Assembly: GCF_030848805.1 (NCBI RefSeq)
Contig: NC_092367.1
Location: 8,835,019-8,899,018, forward strand
Length of the DNA stretch: 64,000 nucleotides
Origin: Temnothorax longispinosus
Lineage: Eukaryota; Arthropoda; Insecta; Hymenoptera; Formicidae
Direction: 5' to 3'
Positions 10,355 through 23,534 of the stretch are shown here, in pieces; the first letter of the stretch is position 1, and every line of letters starts with the position of its first letter. Both the position numbers and the translations under genes were made by a program. Under the pieces are notes generated by a model. The model was given only the letters and a program-made list of their open reading frames with translations. It had not been told where the DNA came from and made no database searches.

Positions 10355-12940
10355 TAATTATTATTATTCAATATTTTAGATTTATTTAATAATATAGAAT
10401 TATTTATTTTAATATGGAATTTAATAATATAGAATTATTTAATAACAATTTCTATGTGCCAAAGAAACAGTCTGATAAGGAAAAAGTTAGTGAAATGTGC
10501 AAATTTACTAATTTATATAGAAATTTATTTTATTTTATATTCATAATATTTTATTTTTTTTTTAATGTTTTTATATTTGTGTATTTATAGATTTATGCAA
10601 TTTTCTTTTTTTTATTTTATGTATACTTCTAGATATTTGATATATATTACAGGGTGTTCAAAAATTCGATATCGAAAGGTAATAGAACAGACCAAAACAA
10701 ATGTTTTTTTATTAAATAACCATGGGTCTGAAACTAATATTGGGCGACTTGTGAACCTGTACAGATAAAATAAGAGACTGGAGTAGGTAATTATCTGTAA
10801 TTGAGAATAAAATGATATTTCAATTTGCATTAATTTATTATAACAATCAATGTTCAAAATACTACGAAAATTTATGTCCGTAAGCTCTTTCCGCGTGTAG
10901 TGGTTCATGTTGATACTACGATAGTAGAGAAACGGTAATGAGTTACTGGGACTTTCCAACAAGTGACACAAGTCGATACAAACATTGTCCTATTTTTCTT
11001 TTTTGGCAATGAGTAACAAAGATAAAACGATACTTGTGTCGACTTGTGTTGCTTGCTGGAAAGCTCCCACTAGCGCTAGAGAGAAGATTGGACGCGTTCA
11101 GCAGACAAAGCAGATCAGTGATTGCTCTAATTCTTTAATATGATTGATTTTTGCCTTTAGTTCTTCGCTGGATCTAAGTATACGAACTAATCATAATGAG
11201 AGCGTTCTACCTCTATGAAGCTAACCGACAGAAATGACTAAATTTGATTATTTTTAACTTTTCGAAGTGTATTTCGTTTGTAAATCGTTTGTGATTGATT
11301 GTGAGTCCGTTTTTAACGTTTGTGATTAAATAGGTTTTTTTGTAATTAACAATTTTATTTTAGTCGTAGTACAGTTATTAAGCTTCTACTTGCATACGTG
11401 GGTCTACGGCGTCCGTGCCAAAACATCTACTCGTAACTTGAAAATCGGCAAGCCTGCTTATCTGGCTCCCTCCTTTAAAAAAAAGTAGGTGAGGGAAGGA
11501 ATCCAAGAACCCAAAGCCACTTCGAAAGATGAACATATCGCTGAATGCCGAGCAAGTCAAATCTCGCACGGACGTCTCAGATGACTCTAGTATACACTCG
11601 ACATAGTCTTTGTCTGTAAGTAACAATGTTGCAATTATTTATGATAAATGTTATTTTTAGTCAAAACAATGTCCCTTTAAGGTAGTCGTCTCGTCAGGGC
11701 ATGTATTAGATAAAGTTTTCGATTTCGGATTTTATATCAAATTATATGATCAGCTTTGCAGTCGATTTTTTCTGTGGCTCCTTACCGACTATTTACTCTA
11801 GAAAATCGATCTCGAAAATCACAAATTTTGCATTACTTCATACAGAAAAGAAGGCTCTATCACGGTTTCAATCACATATTTTCGTATTTTTCGATTAGAT
11901 GAAGTGAGAAAAAAACATTGCTTTTTGTACATTAGATTTCGAAGAATCCGATGCAACCATAAAATATATAGGTTACCGGAGATTTCGCTGCTAATTTTTT
12001 AGTTTATTTTAGTGAAAATGCGGTAATCGAGCAGACATTTTTTGGTCGAGGTGAGGTTGGGAAGACTTGGCAACGCCGCTGGCTAATCACTGTAGTTGCA
12101 GGTTATGGGGCTCGTCTTTCTTAGCCGAATTGGATAGTGATTGACACCCCTGTCATGCGTTTTGAAACCCTTTCTGAGTAATTGTCAAAATTCAATCGAA
12201 AAGGAGATGTAACCTCACTTGTAACCTTTCTCGACGACTCGCATGATCAGCTGATCAAAACGGAGTCAAATGAGAAAAATCACATAATTTGGAAAAAGTA
12301 ACATACTTTGTCACGTATGAAATTTTACATTATAATTCATAAAATTATTTTTCCCTTAGCAAAAATTGCCTGAAATATATTTCTGAACGTGAAAACCTAC
12401 AAACAGTCACATGACTAGCAGCGAGACGCCTACCTTAAAAGATTTTGACAAATAGTTGCTTCTCTCAAGTTTAGTTATTACGAAAACATGGAATTTTTCG
12501 GACGGTAGCCGAAGCTTGGCGGACGAATTTTTTTCAACATAGTCTACTTTAATTATATTATATTACATAAATTTGTAATAAATTATTTAAAAATGTCGTA
12601 TATGTGTCATATTATAAAAGTACCATTTTAACCCTCCTGAATATTTTAACTTTTTTAAAAATATCAATCTGCACTCTTTTTCTTGAACACTTACCTCTGA
12701 AGTAAAAAACCTTAAGGACGTTCTCTCGTCCTTATACTAGAGAAAATCGATTTTCTTAGGATTTTCTTGAAACTGTGAATATACGTTAATTTAGGTGTGC
12801 TTTATGCGTGGTATAAATTTCAGTATCTCTTCCGGTATAAAAAATCAAGATACGGGGAGCGCGCTATTAGCGCTATTTGCTTATTCTATTCTTGTTTTAC
12901 ACCTGATGAGCGATAAAGATAGAATGATACAATACGCAGC
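10355..12940. other. Intergenic repeat field downstream of the hydrolase
   Basis: No host exon recognised. Visible structure: a transposon-like end ACAGGGTGTTCAAAAATTCG at about 10649; a palindrome at about 10945-11075 with GGACTTTCCAACAAGTGACA mirrored by a TTGCTTGCTGGAAAG-type right arm; and a block at about 11390-11420 (GTGGGTCTACGGCGTCCG) that recurs at about 32220 in LanB2. Sequence at 11225-11380 (CGTTTGTGATT, TTTTATTTTAGTCGT) is loosely mirrored at about 14770-14990, suggesting an old inverted pair of the same repeat. Confidence 0.5.
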
Positions 12941-12971
12941 CCAAGTCAGTACTGAAAATCTATACACTACT

Positions 12972-13325
12972 GGCTACGTTTACACCCTGAAATTAGGCCG
13001 CGGCCTGTACCTCAAATTTGACCTAAATTAGCCCGCCTGCTGTAAACAGTTGATAGACGACCGGACCTGGCTTCAGATCAGGTCGCGTATTTTAGTGACC
13101 CGACCTGAAATCGGCCGTTATCATTTGCGATGTAAACGCGCGATCAAGCGCGACGCGTCCTAAAAGCTTCATTTGCTTGTTCGGATTCGCTGCAATTCAG
13201 GGCGATCCCAAATACGATCCCGTCAATTTTTAGGTTTCTTTCGGTGTAAACGAATGATGACTAGACCTACTTTGGGTCACAATATAGGTCAGGCCGCGAT
13301 CAGGTCGCTGGGTGTAAACGTAGCC
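12972..13325. mobile_element. GGCTACGTTTACACC MITE, copy 1
   Basis: The element is about 354 bp with ends GGCTACGTTTACACCC and GGGTGTAAACGTAGCC, flanked by ACT on both sides (3-bp target duplication). It has no transposase. It is near-identical to the inverted copy at 13448-13805. A short reading frame inside is present in both copies only because of their sequence identity. Confidence 0.85.
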
Positions 13326-13447
13326 ACTGACCGGCAGGAATGCCTGGACATTTTGATATGTATATGACATATGTGTACATGTATATGTATATGTATTATG
13401 TCCAGGCATTCCTGCCGGTAGAGTGTATGTACGTGACGTAAACTATA

Positions 13448-13805
13448 GGCTACGTTTACACCCAGCGACCTGATCGCGGCCTGACCTATATTGTGACCCG
13501 AAGTAGGTCTAGTCATCATTCGTTTACACCGAAAGAAACCTAAAAATTGACGGGATCGTATTTGGGATCGCCCTGAATTGCAGCGAATCCGAACAAGCAA
13601 ATAAAGCTTTTAGGACGCGTCGCGTTTGATCGCGCGTTTACATCGCAAATAATAACGGCCGATTTCAGGTCGGGTCACTAAAATACGCGGCCTGATCTGA
13701 AGCCAGGTCCGGTCGTCTATCAACTGTTTACAGCAGGCGGGCTAAATAATTTAGGTCGAATTTGAGGTACAGGCCGCGGCCTAATTTCAGGGTGTAAACG
13801 TAGCC
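13448..13805. mobile_element. GGCTACGTTTACACC MITE, copy 2 (inverted)
   Basis: This is the inverted partner of the 12972-13325 element, with the same terminal inverted repeats and ATA on both flanks. Between the two copies lies a further palindrome, CCGGCAGGAATGCCTGGAC mirrored by its reverse complement at about 13400-13419. Outside them CAGTACTGAAAATCTAT is also mirrored (12948 region and 13806-13824), so the whole 12.95-13.83 kb block is one nested palindrome. Confidence 0.85.
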
Positions 13806-13829
13806 ATAGATTTTCAGTACTGGCAGAGT

Positions 13830-15450
13830 GAACATAGCCACAATGTAGACAGATGTTTTGTGAATTTTTTCAGATTAAGGTAGTTTATGCATTTAGGTCA
13901 AATGTAGTTAGCCCGGAAAATGTGATATGAAATGAAAGATTAACGTTCCTAGCGTGTGTCTGTAAAATTTCGGATTTTTTAACCGTTTGGTTCCGGAGAT
14001 ATATGTCCGTAAACTTTGCCAATTTAACGCGAGGGGGTAGCCCCTCTTGCAAAAAACGAGGCTAAAGCGCTTATGCTGTAAAAATTACAATATTTCAAAA
14101 ATAGATGAACGGACCAAAAACTGACGAAACGATGCAATAAACATTTTGCAAGATACTGGACGAAGCCCGAGTGTATTCACCGTACTATATAATAATAAAA
14201 CGTAATTTTCGATTGACTAAATCGACAACACGGAACTGACAGCTTGACTCGAGCGGCATTAGCGGCAGCTTGGCAACGCATGTGTCAGCTGATGAGTATA
14301 TAGCGCATATCCCAAAACATTCAACGTTTACCATGTTCTGGACGCTGAATAAAGCAAAGAGTGAAACAAAAATATTCGTCCATTTCTAAAAAGAATTAAA
14401 ATTAAGTTTGATCAAGATCTGCAATACTGAATAAATACAAGTTTTAATACAATGAGGTTATAAAATGTCCAAATAATTTTTACATGCATTGTTTATTCTA
14501 TTTATCATAAACGTTGCCGCGCTGCTGTTCTACATATATTCACACGGCTCACAACTCTAGTAAAAGATGTGACTTTCGTCTCAATATTTTAATTACGTAG
14601 AGGTCGTATAACATTAAAGATGTCATAAATAATAAATCTAATTATATGCTGATTTTTACGGACAAAAATTACACTCATTTATCACTAATAAGAATAGTTG
14701 CACGTGGACGTGGACACGACAGATCCATGTATGCACTGTGAAAGTCCAAAAAAAACGTATGCAGGTGGAAGATTAACTAAACTGATTTTGCAAAATAATT
14801 AAGAAATTTATTATTTACAAACATGTAGCACTGATATATTTGTAAATCACAAACGATTTCCTATTAATTGCAGTTATCGCAAAATCTGTTTATTACTAAA
14901 AGTGTCGGCTGAAATCACGACTAAAATAAAATTTTATTAATTACAAAAAAACTATTTGATCACAACTAAAACGTTAAAAACGTCAATACAGCAAATAACC
15001 AGCGGCGAATGCATCGACTCTATAATACTATTATTATTACAATTTGTGCGCCTCTTATAATATTCTATAGACCAATATCCGTTGTATTATTTATGTACCG
15101 AAAAGAGTCTGAATCTGTGAAAGATAGACCGAAACGTATGTAATTTATATTATTTTGTATATTTATATATTAAAATATTTATGTATTATATGTATGTACA
15201 TACTTACATAACAACGGCATCCCACTCTTATTTGCCTTACTTTCAACGAAATACATTTAGAAAAGTTATAAAAATAATCAAATTTAAATTTCAGTTGACT
15301 AGCTTCATAGAGGTATGTGTATGTGTATACATACACATACATACATAATCCGGCGTTTAAGCGTAAGCTGCGTAAGCAGACTGTGAGAACGAGTGTAGGA
15401 GGCGCCAATGCCAGAGCCAGGCGCATGAAGTAGTATAAGGAGACATGACT
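13830..15450. other. Intergenic region before LanB2
   Basis: No exon recognised. It includes TGTAGACAGATGTTTTGTGA at about 13843, a motif that recurs at about 32333. The mirrored relic at 14770-14990 is noted in the 10355-12940 entry, and a GTATGTGTATACATACACAT palindrome lies near 15320. The sequence becomes CpG-richer from about 15360 toward the LanB2 start. Confidence 0.5.
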
Positions 15451-15902
15451 CCGTAGTCACGAAGTGGTCACGAAAAATGTTCCGTATAGAGGAATGTTCG
15501 CTCAGGCGTCAGGAACAGCCAGGAAGGGGTGATGCATGGCGGGAGGGCCGAGGGCCGAGAGCCGAGAGCCGAGGCCCGAGAGCCGGGCAGCCGGGAGTCA
15601 GGGTCAGGAGTGCCGAGTGCAGCCCACGGGAGTCCGGGAGGTGGATGTGTGCAACTGTAAACGGCAAGCGGCGTCGCACCGTTACTCATCGGTGGTCCAC
15701 GGCGGAGTTGAGCTCGCGCGTCGTCCAGCATCCATGGAAGGCTAATAGGAGATGCACGATCGATAACGATCGCTCGACGGCGGTGATCTTCGTCGATGGA
15801 CGCGCTTCCTAACCTCAAAGATAACCTCGACACTGCCGTCGGTGAAATTCGTGAATAGCGAGAAGAGTCTTGCCGAGTATCCGGACAGAGAGAGAAAGAT
15901 AG

Positions 15903-15934
<32 letters not shown>

Positions 15935-15959
15935 TATTTTTTTACCTCGGAAGTATAAG
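15450..15959 (+). promoter_or_regulatory. Probable LanB2 promoter and 5' leader
   Basis: This is a GC- and CpG-rich segment in otherwise A+T-rich DNA, directly upstream of the LanB2 start codon. It contains repeated GAGCCGAGAG-type purine motifs at about 15549-15590 and a (GA)n run at about 15907-15926. GA repeats are bound by GAGA-type factors in insects; that they act here is inference. Reading frames in both strands across this block are GC-rich by-products. Confidence 0.5.
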
Positions 15960-18900
15960 ATGAGAGGGAACACGATATGGAACCTGCTGTTGCTTGTGGG
16001 ATGCTGCGTCCTGGCCGATCCTGAGGCCGATCCTTCGGAGGAACTGTTTAATCGGCTGCCGAAAAATCGCAATGAGGACAAGTGTTACGATGAGAACGGC
16101 AGGCCGCAGGTTCGTCCCGATTGTTTATGTTATTTAAAAAACGTAAAAAAAAAGGATTATTATCTATTAGCTTCAAAAAGAAAGAATATATTACAAGCTA
16201 CTTTATTTAATATAACCGATATTGTGAAAAATCAAGAAACACGGTAGTGTTTTGCGCTAAGTATGTATTTGACAGAAGTATTTTCATAATAGTGCTTTTT
16301 TACTTGTTTCCTCATAGAGGAAGCTTTGTTTTCGTTAAAAAAAAATTTTTTTTTGTTTTTCTGAATGTGTTCAGAATGTTCTAAAACGTCGAAAAATTGC
16401 AATTTTAAAAAATATCTGTATGTATGTATGTGTGTGTGTGTATGTGTATGTGTGTGTGTATGTGCCAAATTTACCGAAATTTCTATAAGTCCAGAATTAA
16501 TCAACCAAATCTTAACGAATTATATATGAAATAGGGGTAGAAAAAACTGAAGAATATAATAGAATTAATAAAAATTGCTAATAATCAAGGGGTTCTTTTT
16601 TTAATAAAATTTTGAATTTTTTCAGAAATGTTTGTTTATGCTTTAATTTCCGCAAATTTGGAGATATCGATCTATTTCTAATTTTATTATATTTTTCAAT
16701 TTTTTCTACCCCTATTTCATATATAATTCTTTAAGATTTGGTTGATTAGACTCAGCTTTATACGCGATCAAAGGTCCCTAATTTTTAGAAAAATGTCTGT
16801 AATAGCTTTAACTTCTGTAAATTTTAAGATATCGGTCTATTTTTAATTTTGTTATATTCTTCAGTCTTCTCTATTTCTATTTTATATAATTCTTTAAGGC
16901 CGGTATTCATAGTCGGGTCTTATATTCAAGATCGTCTTAAGTATAGTCTTAAGGCGTCACTTATAGTCATCAGTCAATCAGAGGGCTGTATTAGCATCTT
17001 AAGACGTCACTTCCTCTATGAGGAAGCCAAGTGCAAATATTTTCACATAAAATTGTATCAGAAAAGGTAGAGAGGTTGTACAAATCCTTTTTTCGGTGCA
17101 ATGTATTTCATATATATTTTTATTAATTTTTTGTATAAGATGAATAATATTTTTACATAACATTTTAATATTATAACAATAATTTTTTTACATATAATTA
17201 TCTATTATTATAATTCTCTATTATGTAACGCTTGTGATTTTTACTTAATTTTATAATGTTAATTTTTTTTATATAATTATATTTTTTAAATGCAACATAT
17301 GTATTATTTGTTAATCTTTTTCTGACATTATTTTTTCAAATCAATTTTGTTTAAATATTTTTTAATAAAAAACAGCTACCCGTGCTTTTCTCATCGTCAA
17401 TTAAATCAGTTCGTAGCTCTGGATTTTGGGAGGATGTTAAGGTTATCATGGGGTTACTCCAAGTTACTTGAACCCGCAGATAAATTGTGTGGGCCATGAT
17501 ATAAATGGACGAGATATCATTCGCGAAGCTCGCGAGATATATCTTCTGTATTAGAAATAGAATCCTTTACTATTTAGGTCAATTAAGATTTGAGAAAATT
17601 AGACCTGATTAAATTTCTTATGTTAATAATACTTTTTATATTAATTAATATTTTTTAATATTAATCACAGATAAATATTATCTAATTTTATATTTAACGT
17701 ATTTATTAATTATTTTTATCATGTAAATTTAATTGTATTGAAGAATATAATACAGTTATATCTATATTTATATTATATCTATAAAAGGAGACTTTTTTTT
17801 TTATAGTAAATTTATAATTCTATTTAAAATATTAATATTAAAAAATGTATTAAAAATTGTTCTATTACCTATTTAAATGGATTTATTGTTTATCTAATTT
17901 AAATTTTAGTTTAATTTTAAATAACAATAAATCTATATAACGCGTTGTTACATTAAAAATGTAAAATAATATAAAATATATCGTAGAAGGTTTCTCGAGC
18001 GTTACACGAGATGGTCATGTCTCTCAACTAATTGTAAGTATATATTCTGTTCCATTTCTATCACCGACCTTTTACATAATCTTTAATTGTGACTCATATT
18101 TCTGTAATTTAACGCACAATGTTCTACCATTGTTAAATTAACTTGATAAGGACCCAAAGTAAGGGTACGTCGTTATATTAATGAATTACCGCCAGTTAGG
18201 CCGACTCACACGTCTTTATTTTATTATTTTATATTGGCGAACTATAATTGTATTGAATATTGTAGAAGATTTATTATTTATTATAGATTTTAACAGAATA
18301 ACTGTGATACAATTTATTAAGGGGGGATTCCAGTTTAGCTGGACAAAAAATGATTTTTTTAGGAATTTTTTTTTAGAAAACTAAGTGATATTGGATTGAT
18401 TTTTTGATGATATAAAAAGGCATTTCTAAAGAAGAAAAAAAGATGTCGGTTTTTCAATTTTATTAATTTTTGTTGTGTTGGCATTCAACTTTGTGGCACA
18501 ACAATATCGGTAGCGCAACGGTTATCGGCATGCAGTGTAGCAACGAGCTGATTTATCTGAAAGCAAAAAGCTAAAATTTTCTTTAAAGCTTAGTCAATTA
18601 CGCGGGGGTTGAACCTAATTGCAAATAAAAATATGAAAAATTGAAGGAATTACAGCAATCGCAAGAAAAGTGACATTTTTTTCGATAAAAAAAAATCAAT
18701 CTTTTATTGTTGATAAAATTGTTATAAATAAACAATAAAGTGGTAGATTCAATCCCTGGAGAAAATTATAAGGAATCGAATCGTACTTGGCAAAAGTTAT
18801 TTGATTGATTACTTTTTGAGTTATTCTGCACGCCAAGTTAGAAAAAGTAGTTTTGAGAAAAACGCGTTTAAGGGGATGTTAAATACCGACAATTGCAGTC

Positions 18901-21900
18901 AAAGCTCGTTCTTTGAAACGGCTTTATAGATCGCAAAATCCTTTTACAGGAGTAAAGTATAGGTACTAATGAAGAGTGGGATTATAAAAAATTAGTGATA
19001 ATTGAAAAAAATGTAAAAATGTTGTCACCTCATTTTCTAATATAAACAGTTGTATAAGTAATATGTACGAAATGAAATGTTCCCACTCTTCAGAAGACGT
19101 ACACAAACAATAACGTACCTTTGAAATTGATTGAAAGCCTGGAATAAAAATGAGAGCTTCGAAGAAATTATAACCTATAACCATGTCTATCCTTGTCTAT
19201 CATCATTTTCTATACAAGAACAGATATAGAATTTGGTCGGTAATACAAACGGCTTTAGCATCCCCTTAAAGTTTATTTTTTTACTGTTAGCCGAAAAAGC
19301 ACGTAAAAATGCATGAAGAGTTCAGTATAAAGGTTTTTGAGGTCGCTGAATACGAATCTGATATCAGATTTTCAAAATTCAAAATGGCGAATTCAATATG
19401 GCAGGTCAAAAGAGTTACAGTTGAATAAAGAAAAGTTTTTGATATTTTCACGATACTTACAGTTACTTAAATAACGCTCAGTCTGCTATTTCGAGCTCAT
19501 AAAATGTTTTTCTCTTTCTCGAAGAATTGTTGTTCGGCGGTTTTTATCACGGTTTGCACACGCGCGCGCGCACACATACACACACACACACACGTAAATA
19601 CAGATACACGTTTATACCAGATAGGGCCAAACATATAGTTGAGAATCTAGGCACGTATAAACAAAATTTTATTGTTTCCACATCGATAGAATGTCGAGGA
19701 AACTGTAAAATCGGTACAGCCGCATACTTGTGCTGTATCCGATTCAAAGCGAGTTTCACTAAAGGGCTCTAGTTTCGTCAATTTTATAAATTTAACGATA
19801 ACACTTTGGGAATATATTCTTGAAGCTCTCTGCTATTTATTTATGCAAGAAAAAAATTTTGACTTATTTGACCAAGCAAACTGGAATCCTCTCTTAAAGT
19901 ATATATAATTGTAGAGTTATATTTTAAAAGTAAATTAAATAATGTCATGCTATAAAAATTTAATTAAATAAACATCGCGTGGTGTGTTTTAGAGATGTAT
20001 ACCGCCGTTCGAAAACGCGGCTTTCAACGTGCTGATGGAGGCGACCAACACGTGCGGCGAGGACCGTCCCATCGAATTCTGTAAGCAGACGGGCGTGCAA
20101 AAGAAGTCGTGCGAAATTTGTCGACGCGGCGATCACTCAGCTTCTTTCCTCACTGACCACGATAATAATGACAACGCTACGTGGTGGCAGTCGGACACCA
20201 TGTACGAAGGCATCGAGTATCCCAACCAGGTCAATCTCACCCTTCATCTAGGTACATTCTTGTTGTAATATATCTGGGATACCCTAGTAGAAGATTTTTG
20301 TGTCTCTACACTGAGAGACATAGACAGTCGCTGGTTTATACTTTCTCTCTTTTTCTCCATGTCTTTCTTCCATTCTCTCGCTCTCGCTTACTCTCATTTG
20401 ACTTCCTTATCTATGAGGATGTACGCGCGATGAGATAAATCATACAGTGTACAAAGGATGATAGAGAAACCACAGTGCTCTCGTGAGCTTTAAAAATGAA
20501 TTTATTCTTACGAATTTATTTTTGTTCTTAATTGATTTAGAATCTGGTTCAGCAGTTAGAATATTTTAACTTAGAAATTAGAACGTTTTGGTCAAATTAG
20601 AACCAATTGGTCAAATTTTTCGATTGTGTATTTTAGACAAATTTAATTAAGTTTTACTTGAATTTAATTTACACAAACTTCAGGAATTTTATCTTGACAA
20701 ATTATGTATATGTCAATCACAGTTATTTTTTATGGTTTTTTCTTCTGAAGTGGTGAGGAGAAGAAGAAGAGTATACAAAGTGGTCGAAGTTACATACAAT
20801 CTGTACACCATATGTTCATTCATTAAAGCATCTACCTTCTCTCGCATCTTCTTGCATATCACTATACTTTTACGACTGTATTGATGTGTTATGATCTTAT
20901 TGTTAGAAGATGACATTTCTAACGATAGAAATAATTTGACAATAATTTTAATAATAATTAATTTAAAAAAATAGTATTTTTAGATCTACAAATTTTGAAG
21001 AAAGTTATATTAATCATAAAATGTTTGAAACCGGAATAATTTTAATTTGAAATTTTTTGATATTTTTAATAATAATTTAGATATTTTAAGCATTCAGACT
21101 AGATAAAGCGCCTTATATGTATATATATTTGTATAAACTGTTTAAAGATTGAAGTATTTCTGAATAAGAGTAAATAATACATTAATAATTAATTAATTCT
21201 TTATTTGTTATTTATATATTTTAGATATAATCTATTATATACATAATTATTAGTAGCACTATTTTTATTTATAACGTTTCATAATATTCTGATTTTAACA
21301 TGTTTAGGAAAGACATTTGATATAACATACGTCAGAGTACTGTTCGAGTCACCTCGGCCGGAAAGCTGGGGTATCTACAAGCGGAAGAACGAGAAGTCGC
21401 CGTGGGAACCTTATCAGTTTTATTCAGCGACGTGCCGGGATACGTACGAGCTGCCCGAATCCAAAGAGACTATTCGCGGTGACGACACTCGCGTGCTATG
21501 CACCTCAGAATTCTCTGACATCTCTCCGCTCACCAAAGGCACCGTCGCCTTCTCGACCTTGGAGGGCCGACCCTCCGCCTATTACTTCGAAACCAACCCC
21601 GAACTTCAGGCAATTAACAATTGTTAAAAATATTATATTCTTAGTATAATATATAAAAATCAGAAGGATAGTTTTAATTGTGTCTGTAAGATATAATAAT
21701 ATCTTGAATTTTATATTAAAAATTAATTTATTAACGAAATCAGAGAAATTGCAGCCATAAAGAATAATTTAATAACTTAAATTGGTATTTAAAATACAAA
21801 GTAATTCAAAAAAACTTAGACTGCTTTAACAACGTAATTAAAAGTTTTTTACAGACTGCCTATATTTATTATAATTATCTAACAGGTGGTTTAACAAACG

Positions 21901-23484
21901 CGGTTTGTTTTATAGGAATGGGTCCAAGCGACGGATTTAAGAATCACTCTGGACAGGCTAAACACATTTGGCGATGAAGTTTTTGGCGACGCACAAGTGC
22001 TGAAATCTTATTACTATGCAATAGCCGATGTAGCGGTTGGTGCAAGATGCGCCTGCAATGGCCACGCTGGAGAATGCGTAAACAGCACCAGTGTCGACGG
22101 CAGAACTCGCAGAGTCTGCCGGTAATAATTTCCTTCTCTTAGTAGTGATTTTTAGCACATACACGCATACACACAACACACACACACACACGCACGCACA
22201 CATACACACACACACGCAATTACATTTTGGCATTTAATATCTATTTATCTTTCTTTTCTTTTTTTCTTATTTTTCAAGGCTTCGGTGAATTTTCTGATAT
22301 TATGTCAAAATAATCATCAAAATAAATTACTTTTTAGCATTACACATACAATTGATAGATTGTGATAAAATGTTTTATTTGCAATAAGATAGATATTTTT
22401 AAAAGTAAAATTATAACATTCTATAATTAAGTTAAATTAAATTAGAATTTTCAAACTACCAATAATAATAATAATAACAATTCTTGTCACTTTGCTGCTA
22501 CCTTTGATAAGATTGTAAGTAATGCTACAAGTTAGAAGCTAAACTTATTCGCAGATGTGAGCACAATACTGCTGGTCCAGACTGCAACGAGTGCCTACCT
22601 TTTTACAATGACGCTCCTTGGGGCCGTGCCACAACTACAGATGCGCATGAATGCAAACGTAAGTATTTACGTAAATATTAGATGCATATTTTAATAACTT
22701 TAAATGCAATCATCAACATACAACAAATTTTGAATATTAATTCCTTCAGTATCTAAATAAATATTAAAACTGATAAAAAAAATCTATTGAAATCAATGAT
22801 TTAATTTATTTAAACTTTAGCAAGATACAAGGCAGAATTTAAAACATATAAAACAAGAAATTTTAGTTATTATTGAAATTTAGTTATTAAAAGTGGATAG
22901 TGAAAAAAAGAATTATTTTCATCCTTTGCTAACTTTATTTATTATTCTTTTTTTCATTATCTTTATTTTTAGCTTAATATAATTATATCTAATTAGCTTT
23001 AACTGTAAAATTTAATTAGCTAAATATAATTACTATAATTAGTCTAAAGTTGTGTTGAGATTAATCTGAATTGATTAGAAAAAGAAATACATAAATCAAA
23101 ACAAGAATCGTGTAGTTAAAAAAAAAGATAATAGAATGTAGTTATGTAAAAGTGCCAATTTTTATATTTCTATAATCTCTATTGCAAGATATTGTCGGAT
23201 ATGTGTAATGTGTTATACATAACAGAATCAACTATCAAAAGCCATTACAATTAATCATGTAATAATTTTTTTTATTTTTTATTTAATATTATTATAGAAT
23301 TTTATTCGTAAATAACTGCTTTTCTAAAATAACTGCATTTATATGCGAAAAAAATGTAGACTTAGGTCTTGGTGCCTAACGTAATATGTATCCAATGAGA
23401 GACACGGTGAGCATTGCAAACACCATAAGCGACTGCACCTTTGCCATTATTACCTGATACCAGCCTTGCCTTTTACGTTCATCT

Positions 23485-23534
<50 letters not shown>

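Noticed and set aside
10612..10971. A 119-codon minus-strand frame downstream of the hydrolase
   Set aside because: It has low-complexity composition, no motif, and overlaps a transposon-like end and palindrome.
12945..13826. A CRISPR-like or tandem repeat array
   Set aside because: There are only two copies, inverted and with transposon-type ends; the genome is eukaryotic.
15468..15833. Frames of 110-120 codons on both strands before LanB2
   Set aside because: They arise from GC-rich, purine-repetitive leader sequence; no domain or conserved start is visible and they overlap each other antisense.
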